Assembly: GCA_003171065.1 (NCBI GenBank)
Contig: PMXQ01000105.1
Span: 1 to 32,945, forward strand
DNA from: Chloroflexota bacterium
GTDB taxonomy: Bacteria > Chloroflexota > Limnocylindria > Limnocylindrales > CSP1-4
Direction: 5' to 3'
DNA: 32,945 nucleotides
Part shown: piece by piece, positions 15,203 through 22,233 of the stretch
Layout: each line of letters starts with the position of its first letter
How positions within the stretch are numbered: the stretch's first letter is position 1
Program-made: the position numbers and the translations under genes
The notes under the pieces: model-generated
Told to the model about the DNA's origin: nothing
Seen by the model: the letters and a program-made list of their open reading frames with translations, nothing else
Databases searched by the model: none

Positions 15203-16705
15203 CTACAGCGCGCGCGGGGCGCGCGGCGGCCAGGACCAGTCGATCGGGAGCGAGGCCCCGTAGAGGGCACGACGCCGGCCGGCTTCGCTCGTGGACAGAA
15301 CCAGGATCCGATCCAGCTTCGTGGCCTGGCCCGCCTCGTCGCCCCAGAGCTTGGTCATCTTGCGGCCCGCCACCACGTCGTCCAGGGCGATGCCCGCAAG
15401 TCGATAACCCTCCGGCGCGGCGGCCAGTTCCCAGACCGCCTCCGCCAGCCCGATGCCACCGTTGGCGGGCCGGCCGCGATCCAGTTCCACGTCGCCTATG
15501 ACCAGGGCCAAGACGGCATCGTCCGCGAGCGCGGATCGGAGGCCGCGCAGAACCTCGCGCATGAAGACGAGATAGGCGTCGCGGTGGTGGGCGTCGTCGA
15601 GCAGCTCGTCGATGGCCGAGGCGTCGTAGCCCAGGAGCCACAGCCGCAGCCAGTTGTAGTAGCCATACTTCACCACGCGCAAGTAGGGCGGCGAAGTGAC
15701 CACGAGGCGCGCTCGCTCCGGCAGGCCACGTGCCCGGAGCGCCTCGCGAAACCGGACGCCCGAATCGCGCGCGTCGCCGAGCAGGGCGATCCCCCGCGCG
15801 GCGGGCACGGGCTGGCGGTACAGCCGGCGAACCTTGTCTTCGAGCAGGCCGAAGGTGTCGCGCTCGGGCGAGTGGAAGCTGGTCCGGGCCACGAAGTCGC
15901 GGACGTAGCGCGGGGCCATGCTGAATGTGTTCGGCATCACGGCGGAGAGGTAACTGGCGCTTTTGCCGTGAAGGATGCCAGTCAGTGTCGCCAGGATGAA
16001 TCGATCCGTTCGATCGTCCGGATCCAGGCCGGCGCGCAGGTAGAGCAGCTGGGCCAGGGTTCGAGGATGGAATGAGAGCGCGACCTCGGCCGGGACAACC
16101 GCGTCGGGACGAGCCGGCATCGACCCACCAATCGGACGGCTGCCGGGGCCGGGCGCCAGGATCTCCGTAGAGCCGGGGTCGGAGGCCACGCGATCGGCAA
16201 TCTCGTTCCACTCGCCGGCGGTGGCCGCCCAGGCCAGGCGAAGAGCGGCCAGGCGCGTCCTGACGGCAGCCTTAGTCGGCGGATCGATCTTGGCGGCGGT
16301 CAGGATGTGGGCGAATGGGTTGAGGTCGTTGCCCACCCCGATCCGGCCCTCGGCGCAGGCCTGCAGCGGCGTCGTGCCGCGGCCACTGAATGGGTCCAGG
16401 ACCACATCTCCGGGGCGGGTGTAGCGGGCGATGAACGCATGCACGAGGCCGGCGGGGAAGCTGGCCAGGTACGAGCACATGGGGTGGAAGCTGTGGCCCC
16501 AAAGCCGCTGCTGGTCCTTCCATTCGGGCGCGATGAACAGGTGGGGCAGCTCGCTGGGAAGCTGGAGGGCAAGCTGACCGCTGGTCGCGGTGAGGGGAGA
16601 GCCGGTTCGAGGTGCAACCGGTAGGGCTTCCGATCGTACGTCCGACAGCAGGTCCGCAGCCGACGGCATGGCCGTCAGCTCGGACTCGAGCGGAAGCGAC
16701 GACAC
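15203..16705 (-). CDS. DNA (or RNA) methyltransferase, TSPPY type, orphan
   Basis: 500 aa with the two signature motifs of amino-methyltransferases: AdoMet-binding DPFSGRGTT (104-112) and catalytic TSPPYL (337-342), the SPPY form seen in N4-cytosine and some N6-adenine DNA methylases. Motif I precedes motif IV, with about 220 residues between that may hold the target-recognition part; beta-class enzymes with this motif I sequence usually have the reverse order. Other conserved parts: WGHSFHPMCSYL before motif I and ALVIGDVE near the C-terminus. No restriction partner is adjacent, so it is an orphan; an RNA substrate cannot be excluded. GTG at 16705 is chosen because GGAGG (16714-16718) is 8 nt upstream; the frame stays open to 16771. 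An extended -10 (16762-16770) gives a leader of about 50 nt. Confidence 0.87.
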   Translation of the reverse strand: MSSLPLESELTAMPSAADLLSDVRSEALPVAPRTGSPLTATSGQLALQLPSELPHLFIAPEWKDQQRLWGHSFHPMCSYLASFPAGLVHAFIARYTRPGDVVLDPFSGRGTTPLQACAEGRIGVGNDLNPFAHILTAAKIDPPTKAAVRTRLAALRLAWAATAGEWNEIADRVASDPGSTEILAPGPGSRPIGGSMPARPDAVVPAEVALSFHPRTLAQLLYLRAGLDPDDRTDRFILATLTGILHGKSASYLSAVMPNTFSMAPRYVRDFVARTSFHSPERDTFGLLEDKVRRLYRQPVPAARGIALLGDARDSGVRFREALRARGLPERARLVVTSPPYLRVVKYGYYNWLRLWLLGYDASAIDELLDDAHHRDAYLVFMREVLRGLRSALADDAVLALVIGDVELDRGRPANGGIGLAEAVWELAAAPEGYRLAGIALDDVVAGRKMTKLWGDEAGQATKLDRILVLSTSEAGRRRALYGASLPIDWSWPPRAPRAL

Positions 16706-16761
16706 CGATACGACCTCCCAGGGCGCAGCAGGCGCGTACGTGGTGAACGCGAAGGATACGG

Positions 16762-16770
16762 AGTCTAGCA
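16762..16770 (-). promoter_or_regulatory. Extended -10 promoter of the methyltransferase gene
   Basis: Minus strand TGCTAGACT, with the TG extension seen at other promoters here; start predicted near 16756. The -35 is not recognisable. Confidence 0.45.
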
Positions 16771-16913
16771 CCGGCCCGACCGAGAGCCATGGGCTAAAGG
16801 ACGATTTCGTGGTTGGGTCCGAACGAGCAGGCGCGGCAGGCCGTCGCCGGCCCGAGTGTCGCTCCCCGCATTCTGTTGGGCTGCCCGGGCTGGCCCCGCC
16901 GGGCGGCGCGGGT

Positions 16914-16919
16914 TACTCT
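16914..16919 (+). promoter_or_regulatory. Possible -10 of tRNA-Arg
   Basis: TACTCT 25 nt before the tRNA 5' end, no -35 found. Confidence 0.35.
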
Positions 16920-16944
16920 ACGCGCGGCGTCCGAGCCGTTCGGT

Positions 16945-17020
16945 GTCCCCGTAGCTCAGTGGATAGAGCGGCCGCCTTCTAAGCGGCGGGTCGTGGGTTC
17001 GAATCCCGCCGGGGACGCCA
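16945..17020 (+). tRNA. tRNA-Arg (anticodon TCT)
   Basis: 76-nt cloverleaf: acceptor GTCCCCG/CGGGGAC, D arm GCTC…GAGC, anticodon stem GCCGC/GCGGC with loop CTTCTAA and anticodon TCT at 16978-16980, T arm with GGTTCGAATCCC, discriminator G and encoded CCA. Reads AGA. Its last 25 nt recur imperfectly at 18826-18850, beyond the serpin gene. Confidence 0.98.
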
Positions 17021-17043
17021 CTCTCGAAGTCTTGTGACAGACC

Positions 17044-17076
17044 GACCGGGCCGCGGGAGCGAGCCCGGGCCCGGTC
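17044..17076. terminator. Strong hairpin between convergent tRNA-Arg and serpin genes
   Basis: Arms GACCGGGCC (17044-17052) and GGCCCGGTC (17068-17076), continued after a one-base bulge by CGGG/CCCG around a 6-nt loop. No T-run, so termination would not be of the classic type; its place between convergent genes suggests a two-way terminator. Confidence 0.55.
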
Positions 17077-17101
17077 GAGGCTACAGGGAGCGCCGCGACT
17101 G

Positions 17102-18721
17102 TCAGCTGGTCGCGGACGGATCGTCGATCCTGCCTGCGAATAGGACCGCGCCCGTCGCCTTGTCGTGGATGAGGAAGAGGAACGGCTGGTTGACGTGGAA
17201 CGTCACCGACGGGATCGGATCCGGCTCACCGATCATGCCTTTCCCGACGACCACGGTTGCGGCCGCGGCGGTCGTGCCCGTTTCGTCGACGTCGATGTTC
17301 GCCTGGTGGATAACCTTCCCGATATAGATGGACCGATCGCCTGTGATCCCGGAGAAGTCCGCGGTGTTCGGGTCGAACGCTGTCGGCATCCCCATCGCGG
17401 CGAGATGGCTTGCGAGGTCGAAATGGGAGTCTGCCTTGAAGCGCGGCAGGGTCAACGTGACGTCGTATTTCTTCTCGGACTTCCATATCGTGGCCAGTGA
17501 GGCGGCATTGAGGCCGGCGACGAACGACGCCATGTCGTCGGGGACGATGATCGTCATCGACATCGTGTACCCGGCATAAGGCAGGTCGACGGCGCGCCAG
17601 CCCTTACCCGAGGCATAACCCCAGTCGTCTTCCGAAGCCATCGTCGGGACCGAAACCCTAGATCCGTCGCTGCGGGTGAACGGAAGCGACTTCGTGGACG
17701 CTGGATCGAACTCCTTCGCCCAATGGGCCTGAAGGTACATCGCGTTGACCAGGGCGATCAGGGTACTGGGGTCGACATCACCGGGGCTCAGGATCTGCGG
17801 GATCCGGCCCTGAGTGTGGTCGTAGACCCAGTCGTTGATGACCTTGCGTGCCGCTTCAGCGTCCTTCTGATAGTCGACGAGGTACATGCCCGACGAGAAA
17901 CGGGAGCTCAGTGCGTCCAGAAAGGCCTGCTCGACGGGTAGGCGCTGCTGGGTGAAGGTGGCGTTGGCAAGGTCCAGCCGAGCTTTCTGGACCTGTACAT
18001 CGTTCCCGTTCTCGTCCTCGCCTTCCTCTGTGTAGTTGTCGGCCTTGAGCGCCGCCAGCAGCGCCACGATCTCACTGGCCTGGCCATCTGAGCCGAACGA
18101 CCGCAGGACCTTGTCCATCTCGGTCGCGGTCTGGCCTTCGGCGCCGGCCCGGGTCATCGCCAGCGCGAGCGCGATGCTGGTGGGCGACACGCACAAGTTG
18201 CCCGCAGGGTCCAGCCGGCGCAGGAGATCGAACCCGAAATCGTTGATCTCCGCGGCGGCCTTGTCACCGCCATCCGCGGCCGGGGCCAGTGGGCCGGCCT
18301 TGCCCATTGCCACCTCGATCTTGTCCGACTTGGGCTTGAACGGCAGAGTCGGCGCCGTAGTCGGTTCCGGCACTTCCGTGGGCGAGGGCGTATCCGTCGG
18401 CCCGGGCGTGATGGTCGGCCAGGGCGTTTCCGTCGACGCGGGTGTGAGGGTCGGCCACGGCGTGTCCGTTGGCCAAGGCGTCTCCGCTGACCACGGCGAC
18501 AAGGTCGGCCACTGGGACGTCAGTGGGCTTGCGGTCTGGTTAGGCGACGCGGACGAAGAGTTCGATGGCGTCGAAACGCTTGAACCCGTGCAGGCCCCGG
18601 CAATGGCGGCCACCAAGAGCATCGCGGCCGCTCCAGGGGCCCCTCTTCGTCTCCACGCGGCCATTTGCGGGCCGGGTCTGCCCGACCCCCGGCACGACAT
18701 CGACGACAAGCTGGCGAACAT
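17102..18721 (-). CDS. Serpin (serine-protease inhibitor), predicted lipoprotein
   Basis: 539 aa. N-terminus: a long n-region, hydrophobic run and lipobox AIAGAC (Cys44), so an exported lipid-anchored protein. Residues about 45-130 are a Ser/Thr/Pro/Trp-rich spacer with repeats of the TPWPT type. About 150-535 is a complete serpin domain (INDFGFDLLRRL, NLCVSPTSIALALAMTRAGA, then VNAMYLQAHW). The reactive-centre loop hinge is ideal for an inhibitor: Glu480 at P17, Gly at P15, Thr at P14, then Ala-Ala-Ala-Ala-Thr. Counting 17 residues gives Met496-Ile497 as P1-P1', suggesting subtilisin-, elastase- or chymotrypsin-like targets (inference). The start at 18721 is supported by GGAGG 6 nt upstream. 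The gene lies between tRNA-Arg and a copy of the tRNA 3' end. Confidence 0.95.
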   Translation of the reverse strand: MFASLSSMSCRGSGRPGPQMAAWRRRGAPGAAAMLLVAAIAGACTGSSVSTPSNSSSASPNQTASPLTSQWPTLSPWSAETPWPTDTPWPTLTPASTETPWPTITPGPTDTPSPTEVPEPTTAPTLPFKPKSDKIEVAMGKAGPLAPAADGGDKAAAEINDFGFDLLRRLDPAGNLCVSPTSIALALAMTRAGAEGQTATEMDKVLRSFGSDGQASEIVALLAALKADNYTEEGEDENGNDVQVQKARLDLANATFTQQRLPVEQAFLDALSSRFSSGMYLVDYQKDAEAARKVINDWVYDHTQGRIPQILSPGDVDPSTLIALVNAMYLQAHWAKEFDPASTKSLPFTRSDGSRVSVPTMASEDDWGYASGKGWRAVDLPYAGYTMSMTIIVPDDMASFVAGLNAASLATIWKSEKKYDVTLTLPRFKADSHFDLASHLAAMGMPTAFDPNTADFSGITGDRSIYIGKVIHQANIDVDETGTTAAAATVVVGKGMIGEPDPIPSVTFHVNQPFLFLIHDKATGAVLFAGRIDDPSATS

Positions 18722-18760
18722 GTCTCACCTCCCTGGCGGCTCCCCTTGAGCCGCGCAACG

Positions 18761-18766
18761 ATCGTA
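18761..18766 (-). promoter_or_regulatory. Possible -10 of the serpin gene
   Basis: Minus strand TACGAT, 39 nt before the start codon at 18721; no clear -35. Confidence 0.35.
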
Positions 18767-18825
18767 GGACGCGACACCGCGGGCAGTCGTGGCGCTGCGG
18801 GTTGGTCGGCGCTCCCTCACGACAC

Positions 18826-18850
18826 GGTTCGAATGCTGCCCGGGACGCCA
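18826..18850 (+). repeat. Imperfect copy of the tRNA-Arg 3' end (att-like)
   Basis: 25 nt matching 16996-17020 of tRNA-Arg at 22 positions, from GGTTCGAAT through GGGACGCCA, same orientation. No 5' tRNA half precedes it and its would-be T and acceptor stems do not pair, so it is not a tRNA gene. The pair encloses only the serpin gene and resembles the two ends of an integrated element, but no integrase is present. Confidence 0.55.
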
Positions 18851-18949
18851 CAACTTGGGCTGGACAGGAGTTGGGCGACGCGCCGCTCGGTCGAGAGGCT
18901 TCGTGGCCTGACTCGGGGGTGAGTGCGCCGGCGACGTCGACGCGGCCCC

Positions 18950-18976
18950 TTGCTCTGCCGGCGGCCAGCGTATGCT
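18950..18976 (+). promoter_or_regulatory. Promoter candidate of the second RDD gene
   Basis: TTGCTC (18950-18955), 15 nt, TATGCT (18971-18976); the spacer is short. It would give a leader of about 45 nt containing GGAGG. Confidence 0.45.
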
Positions 18977-19028
18977 CGGGTTCGACCGATGGGGTTTGCG
19001 ACATGCGAGAGTGGCTGGAGGTGCACGC

Positions 19029-20117
19029 GTGAGCGGTTGGGTTGTGCCCGCGAATCAGGCGCCTTACGTGTATCTGCCGCCCGGAGTCCAGGTGGCCGGC
19101 ATGGGCCGGCGCGTCGGCGCGTGGATCCTGGACGGGTTTGTGGGTGGCCTGGTGTCAGGCATCGCCGTCATCCTGGCCATCGTCACCGGCGCCGTTTCTC
19201 TCAATTCGCAGGCGCTTGACCAGATCAAGCAGATCGATCAGGAGGCATACCGGCCGTTCGCCACCGTCACGGCTCCACTGCTCAATGTCAACACCGGCCT
19301 TCTCATCGTGGCGGCCGCGGTATACGTCGCACTCAGTGCCGTCTACTACGCCGGATGCTGGGCGAAGTACGGCGGCACACCGTGCCAGCAGGGTTTGCAT
19401 CTGCGGGTGGCGGACGTTGCCAGCGGCAACAAATTGTCGCTCGGCCAAGCCCTGCTTCGCTGGCTCCTGCTCGAAGGCCTTTCCGTCGGCGTCGGTGCCG
19501 TCTTTCTCGTGCTGATGTGCGATGCGATCTCGACGACGCCAACGAACGAATGGCTGGGGTCGAACGCGTACGGGACGCTCGGCCTCACGTCATTCGGGAG
19601 CCTCACTCTCGTCTCCGATCTCGTGTCGTGGGGGAGCCTCATCTGGCTCATCGTTCTGATCGTGTCGGCGGGTACGAATCCACTCCGCCGCGGGCTTCAC
19701 GACAGGCTCGCCGGATCGATCGTCGTCGGTCCGGCGCAGGCCGTCGCGGGCTGGCCAGGCTACCCATACCCGCCGCAGGGCGCGCCCGGCTACTCGTATC
19801 CCCCGCAGGCGTGGCCGGGCTATCCGCCGCAGGGCCCGGCATACCCGCCGCAGGCGTGGCCGGGCTACCCGCCGCAGGGCCCGGTATACCCGCCGCAGGC
19901 CTGGCCCGGCTATCCGCCGCAGGGCGGGCCCGGGTACCCACCGCCGCCCGCGCCGCCCCCGCAGGCGTGGCCCGCTTATCCGCCGCAGGGCGCCGCATAT
20001 CCGCCACAGGCCTGGCCCGGCTATCCGCCGCCGCCCACGCAGCCCGCGCCGCCAACGTCACCCGCGCCTGGCGACCGGCCCACCGGCGATGAGAATCAGG
20101 CGCCCGGCGGCCAGTAG
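19029..20117 (+). CDS. RDD-family membrane protein with Pro/Tyr/Trp-rich C-terminal repeats
   Basis: 362 aa. After a short N-terminus the RDD domain begins (GMGRRVGAWILDGFVGGLV) with three to five hydrophobic helices up to about residue 225, including YGGTPCQQGLHLRV and NPLRRGLHDRLAGSIVV. The C-terminal third is a low-complexity tail of about 15-residue units (YPPQAWPGYPPQGP). Start GTG 19029 is chosen because GGAGG (19017-19021) is 7 nt upstream; the frame is open to 18972 without support. Function unknown; the tail is probably cytoplasmic or cell-wall-facing and could mediate binding or assembly. It is the mirror arrangement of the RDD protein at 13301. Confidence 0.9.
   Translation: MSGWVVPANQAPYVYLPPGVQVAGMGRRVGAWILDGFVGGLVSGIAVILAIVTGAVSLNSQALDQIKQIDQEAYRPFATVTAPLLNVNTGLLIVAAAVYVALSAVYYAGCWAKYGGTPCQQGLHLRVADVASGNKLSLGQALLRWLLLEGLSVGVGAVFLVLMCDAISTTPTNEWLGSNAYGTLGLTSFGSLTLVSDLVSWGSLIWLIVLIVSAGTNPLRRGLHDRLAGSIVVGPAQAVAGWPGYPYPPQGAPGYSYPPQAWPGYPPQGPAYPPQAWPGYPPQGPVYPPQAWPGYPPQGGPGYPPPPAPPPQAWPAYPPQGAAYPPQAWPGYPPPPTQPAPPTSPAPGDRPTGDENQAPGGQ
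19797..19931 (+). repeat. 45-nt tandem repeat in the RDD gene tail
   Basis: Three good copies start at 19797, 19842 and 19887, each encoding YPPQAWPGYPPQG plus two residues; degenerate units continue to about 20039. The frame is kept. Confidence 0.85.
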
Positions 20118-20204
20118 CCGGGGACGGGCGCGCACGCCGGAAGGGCATGGCCGATGGGACGGGCGTCTCCAGCCCGGCGAAGGTATCGGACGCCGACCCT
20201 CGAC

Positions 20205-21089
20205 ATGACCGCCGCGCTCGTTCTCGACGCACACGCGGAACTCGCCGAAGGGCCGCTGTGGGGCGACAAACGGCACGTTCTCTGGTGGGTCGACATCAAC
20301 GCCGGCCGCGTGCACCGCTTCGATCCGGCGACAGGATCGGATCGCACCGTCGAGGTCGGTGCGCCGGTTGGTTGCGTCGCGCTCCGCGAGGATGGCGCGC
20401 TCGTCGTCGCCGCGGCGGATTCCCTGCGGGTTCTGGATCCCGAGACGGGCGCCCTCGATGTCCTGGCCAGATTCGAGCCTGAACCCCTTGCGCGCCGCTG
20501 CAACGACGGGAAATGCGACGCAGAGGGCCGGTTCTGGATCGGCCGCCTGGCGCTCGATCGCGCCGCCGGCACCGGCTCGCTGGTTCGCCACGGCGGGTCC
20601 GGATTCGACGACGTCCTGAGTGGGCTGACGATTCCCAACGGCCTCGACTGGTCGGCCGACGGCAGGCGGATGTACTTCGTGGATTCGGCGTGCCCGGAGG
20701 TCGCCGTGTTCGACTTCGACGCCGCGACCGGCACGATCGGGCAATACCGTCCTTTCGTCCGCCTGGATGCGTCCCTGGCCCTGCCCGCACCTGCAGTGCC
20801 AGACGGCCTCGCCGTCGACGAGGAGGATTGCGTGTGGGTGGCCGCGTGGCGCGGCGGGTGCGTGCTCCGGTTCTCGCCCGACGGGGCACTCCTCGGTCGC
20901 ATCGACATCCCGGTCGCGCGGGTGTCGAGCCGTGCCTTCGGCGGCGACGACCTGACCGAGCTTTTCATCACGACGGCGTGGGAAGATGCCACGCCGGACG
21001 AGCTTGCCGCCGAGCCGGCCGCTGGCGGCCTCTTTCGAGCGCGGCCCGGAGTGCGGGGACGACCGGCCCGCTATCTGCGAGGCTACTGA
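20205..21089 (+). CDS. SMP-30/gluconolactonase/regucalcin-like protein
   Basis: Six-bladed beta-propeller lactonase family (294 aa). Metal and substrate residues of regucalcin are all present: Glu15 (AELAEGPLW), Arg98 and Asn100 in RRCNDGKCD, Asn145 (IPNGLDW), Asp200 (VPDGLAVD). Such enzymes open sugar lactones, for example in aldonate catabolism. No sugar dehydrogenase is adjacent, so the substrate is open. ATG 20205 fits the family start; an upstream in-frame start at 20154 would add 17 Arg-rich residues. No clear ribosome site. Convergent with the LLM oxidoreductase gene. Confidence 0.92.
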   Translation: MTAALVLDAHAELAEGPLWGDKRHVLWWVDINAGRVHRFDPATGSDRTVEVGAPVGCVALREDGALVVAAADSLRVLDPETGALDVLARFEPEPLARRCNDGKCDAEGRFWIGRLALDRAAGTGSLVRHGGSGFDDVLSGLTIPNGLDWSADGRRMYFVDSACPEVAVFDFDAATGTIGQYRPFVRLDASLALPAPAVPDGLAVDEEDCVWVAAWRGGCVLRFSPDGALLGRIDIPVARVSSRAFGGDDLTELFITTAWEDATPDELAAEPAAGGLFRARPGVRGRPARYLRGY

Positions 21090-21123
21090 GCGCCGCGAAC
21101 CCCGGCCTGCGCGGCCGTGCGCC

Positions 21124-22143
21124 TCAATTGCCGCCGCTGCAGCGTGCGCCCAGATTGAGCGCAGCCTCGATCGCGTCGCGCTGGCGGTCCGCCGGCATCC
21201 CGTACCATGGCACGCCCAGGACGACGCGCTCGGCCACGCCCTCCCACGCCCGAAGTCGATCGAAGGCCTCGTCCGGGCGACCTGCGATCGCGATCGCGTC
21301 GAGCAGCTCGTCGTCGATGAGGTCCGCCATTCGGTCGGTGTCGCCGTTGACGAAGGCGCGCCGCAGATCCCTGGGGAGCGCAGCGCGGTCGTGCAGCGCG
21401 AGGATCGGCTTGTACGAGGGCGTAGTCGCGTAGAACGCTATCTGGAGCCGGGCCGCCCGTCGTGCGGCGACCTCGTCGTCGCCGATCGAGACCATCGGCA
21501 TAGCCGTGATCGGGCAGGCGCCCCCCGGCCGGCCCGAGCGCTCCAACCCTACGGCGATGGCGGGCGCCACGGCCTCGCGTAGGTACCGGGGCGATGCCAG
21601 CGGGTGCCCGAGGAGTCCATCGGCGACCTCGCCGCAGACGCGCGACAGAACCGGGCCGACGGCCGCGAGCAGGATCGGTGTGTCGCGCCGCTCCGGCCTC
21701 GGCTGGCCATGAAAGGTCGGCATTGTGATCTTGTACGTCTCGCCTTCGTGCACGACTGAATCGCCGCGGTTGGCTGCCCAGATCGTTCGAACCGCCTGGA
21801 CGTACTCGCGCATCTGGGGCGCGGGCTTCTCGACCCGAACCGAGAAGCGGGCCTCCATGATGCGCTTGACCTGCGGGCCCAGGCCGAGCATGAAGCGGTC
21901 GCCGGACATCTCGTCGAGGTCCCAGGCGGTCATCGCCGTGATCGTCGGGGAGCGCGGGAACGCCAGGGCGACGGCGGTCCCGACGCCGATCCGCGAGGTT
22001 GCGCAGATCGCGGCGGCAGCCTGGACGAAGGCCGAATGGTCGAGCTCGGCCAGCCAGACGGATTCGAGCCCGGCCGCCTCGGCCCGACCAGCCAGGGCCG
22101 CGACCTCCCGCAGACTCCCGCCGATGGCGAGGCCGACTCTCAT
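21124..22143 (-). CDS. LLM-class flavin/F420-dependent oxidoreductase
   Basis: Luciferase-like monooxygenase family TIM barrel (339 aa): MRVGLAIGGS at the N-terminus, GLESVWLAE, RIGVGTAVALAFPRSP, GDRFMLGLGPQVKRIMEARF and AAVGPVLSRVCGEVADGLLGHPL are typical of the F420-dependent or FMN-dependent branch; which cofactor is used is not decidable here. The start at 22143 is supported by TACAGT ending 6 nt upstream (leaderless); the frame stays open far upstream through the antisense of the ada gene, which is a reading artefact. Divergent from ada with 90 nt between. Confidence 0.93.
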   Translation of the reverse strand: MRVGLAIGGSLREVAALAGRAEAAGLESVWLAELDHSAFVQAAAAICATSRIGVGTAVALAFPRSPTITAMTAWDLDEMSGDRFMLGLGPQVKRIMEARFSVRVEKPAPQMREYVQAVRTIWAANRGDSVVHEGETYKITMPTFHGQPRPERRDTPILLAAVGPVLSRVCGEVADGLLGHPLASPRYLREAVAPAIAVGLERSGRPGGACPITAMPMVSIGDDEVAARRAARLQIAFYATTPSYKPILALHDRAALPRDLRRAFVNGDTDRMADLIDDELLDAIAIAGRPDEAFDRLRAWEGVAERVVLGVPWYGMPADRQRDAIEAALNLGARCSGGN

Positions 22144-22149
22144 GGTTCG

Positions 22150-22155
22150 ACTGTA
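22150..22155 (-). promoter_or_regulatory. -10 element, leaderless LLM oxidoreductase gene
   Basis: Minus strand TACAGT, 6 nt before ATG 22143; no clear -35. Confidence 0.5.
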
Positions 22156-22221
22156 GCGCCCCGCGGGTGGATCTCGCTCGGCCGAAACCGTCGACCGGAA
22201 GCCCGGCGAGCGCCGCGGGTC

Positions 22222-22227
22222 TAGGAT
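22222..22227 (+). promoter_or_regulatory. -10 element, leaderless ada gene
   Basis: TAGGAT, 6 nt before ATG 22234; no clear -35. It faces away from the LLM gene promoter. Confidence 0.5.
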
Positions 22228-22233
22228 CGGCGC

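Larger units (their letters stand above)
18722..19028. other. Spacer between divergent serpin and RDD genes
   Basis: No gene is seen. It contains the serpin promoter candidate (18761-18766), the tRNA-Arg 3'-end copy (18826-18850), and the promoter candidate of the RDD gene (18950-18976). Confidence 0.6.

Noticed and set aside
14859-16211. A 450-codon frame that includes the small 75-aa protein as its end
   Set aside because: Upstream of 15086 it is a wrong-frame reading of the methyltransferase gene; the small protein has its own -10 and start.
18826-18850. A possible third tRNA gene
   Set aside because: Only a 3'-end-like piece is present; the stems do not pair and no D or anticodon arm precedes it. 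Kept as an att-like repeat.
17021-18850. A full integrative element
   Set aside because: No integrase, relaxase or other mobility gene lies between the tRNA-end repeats; only a remnant or small cargo insertion can be argued.
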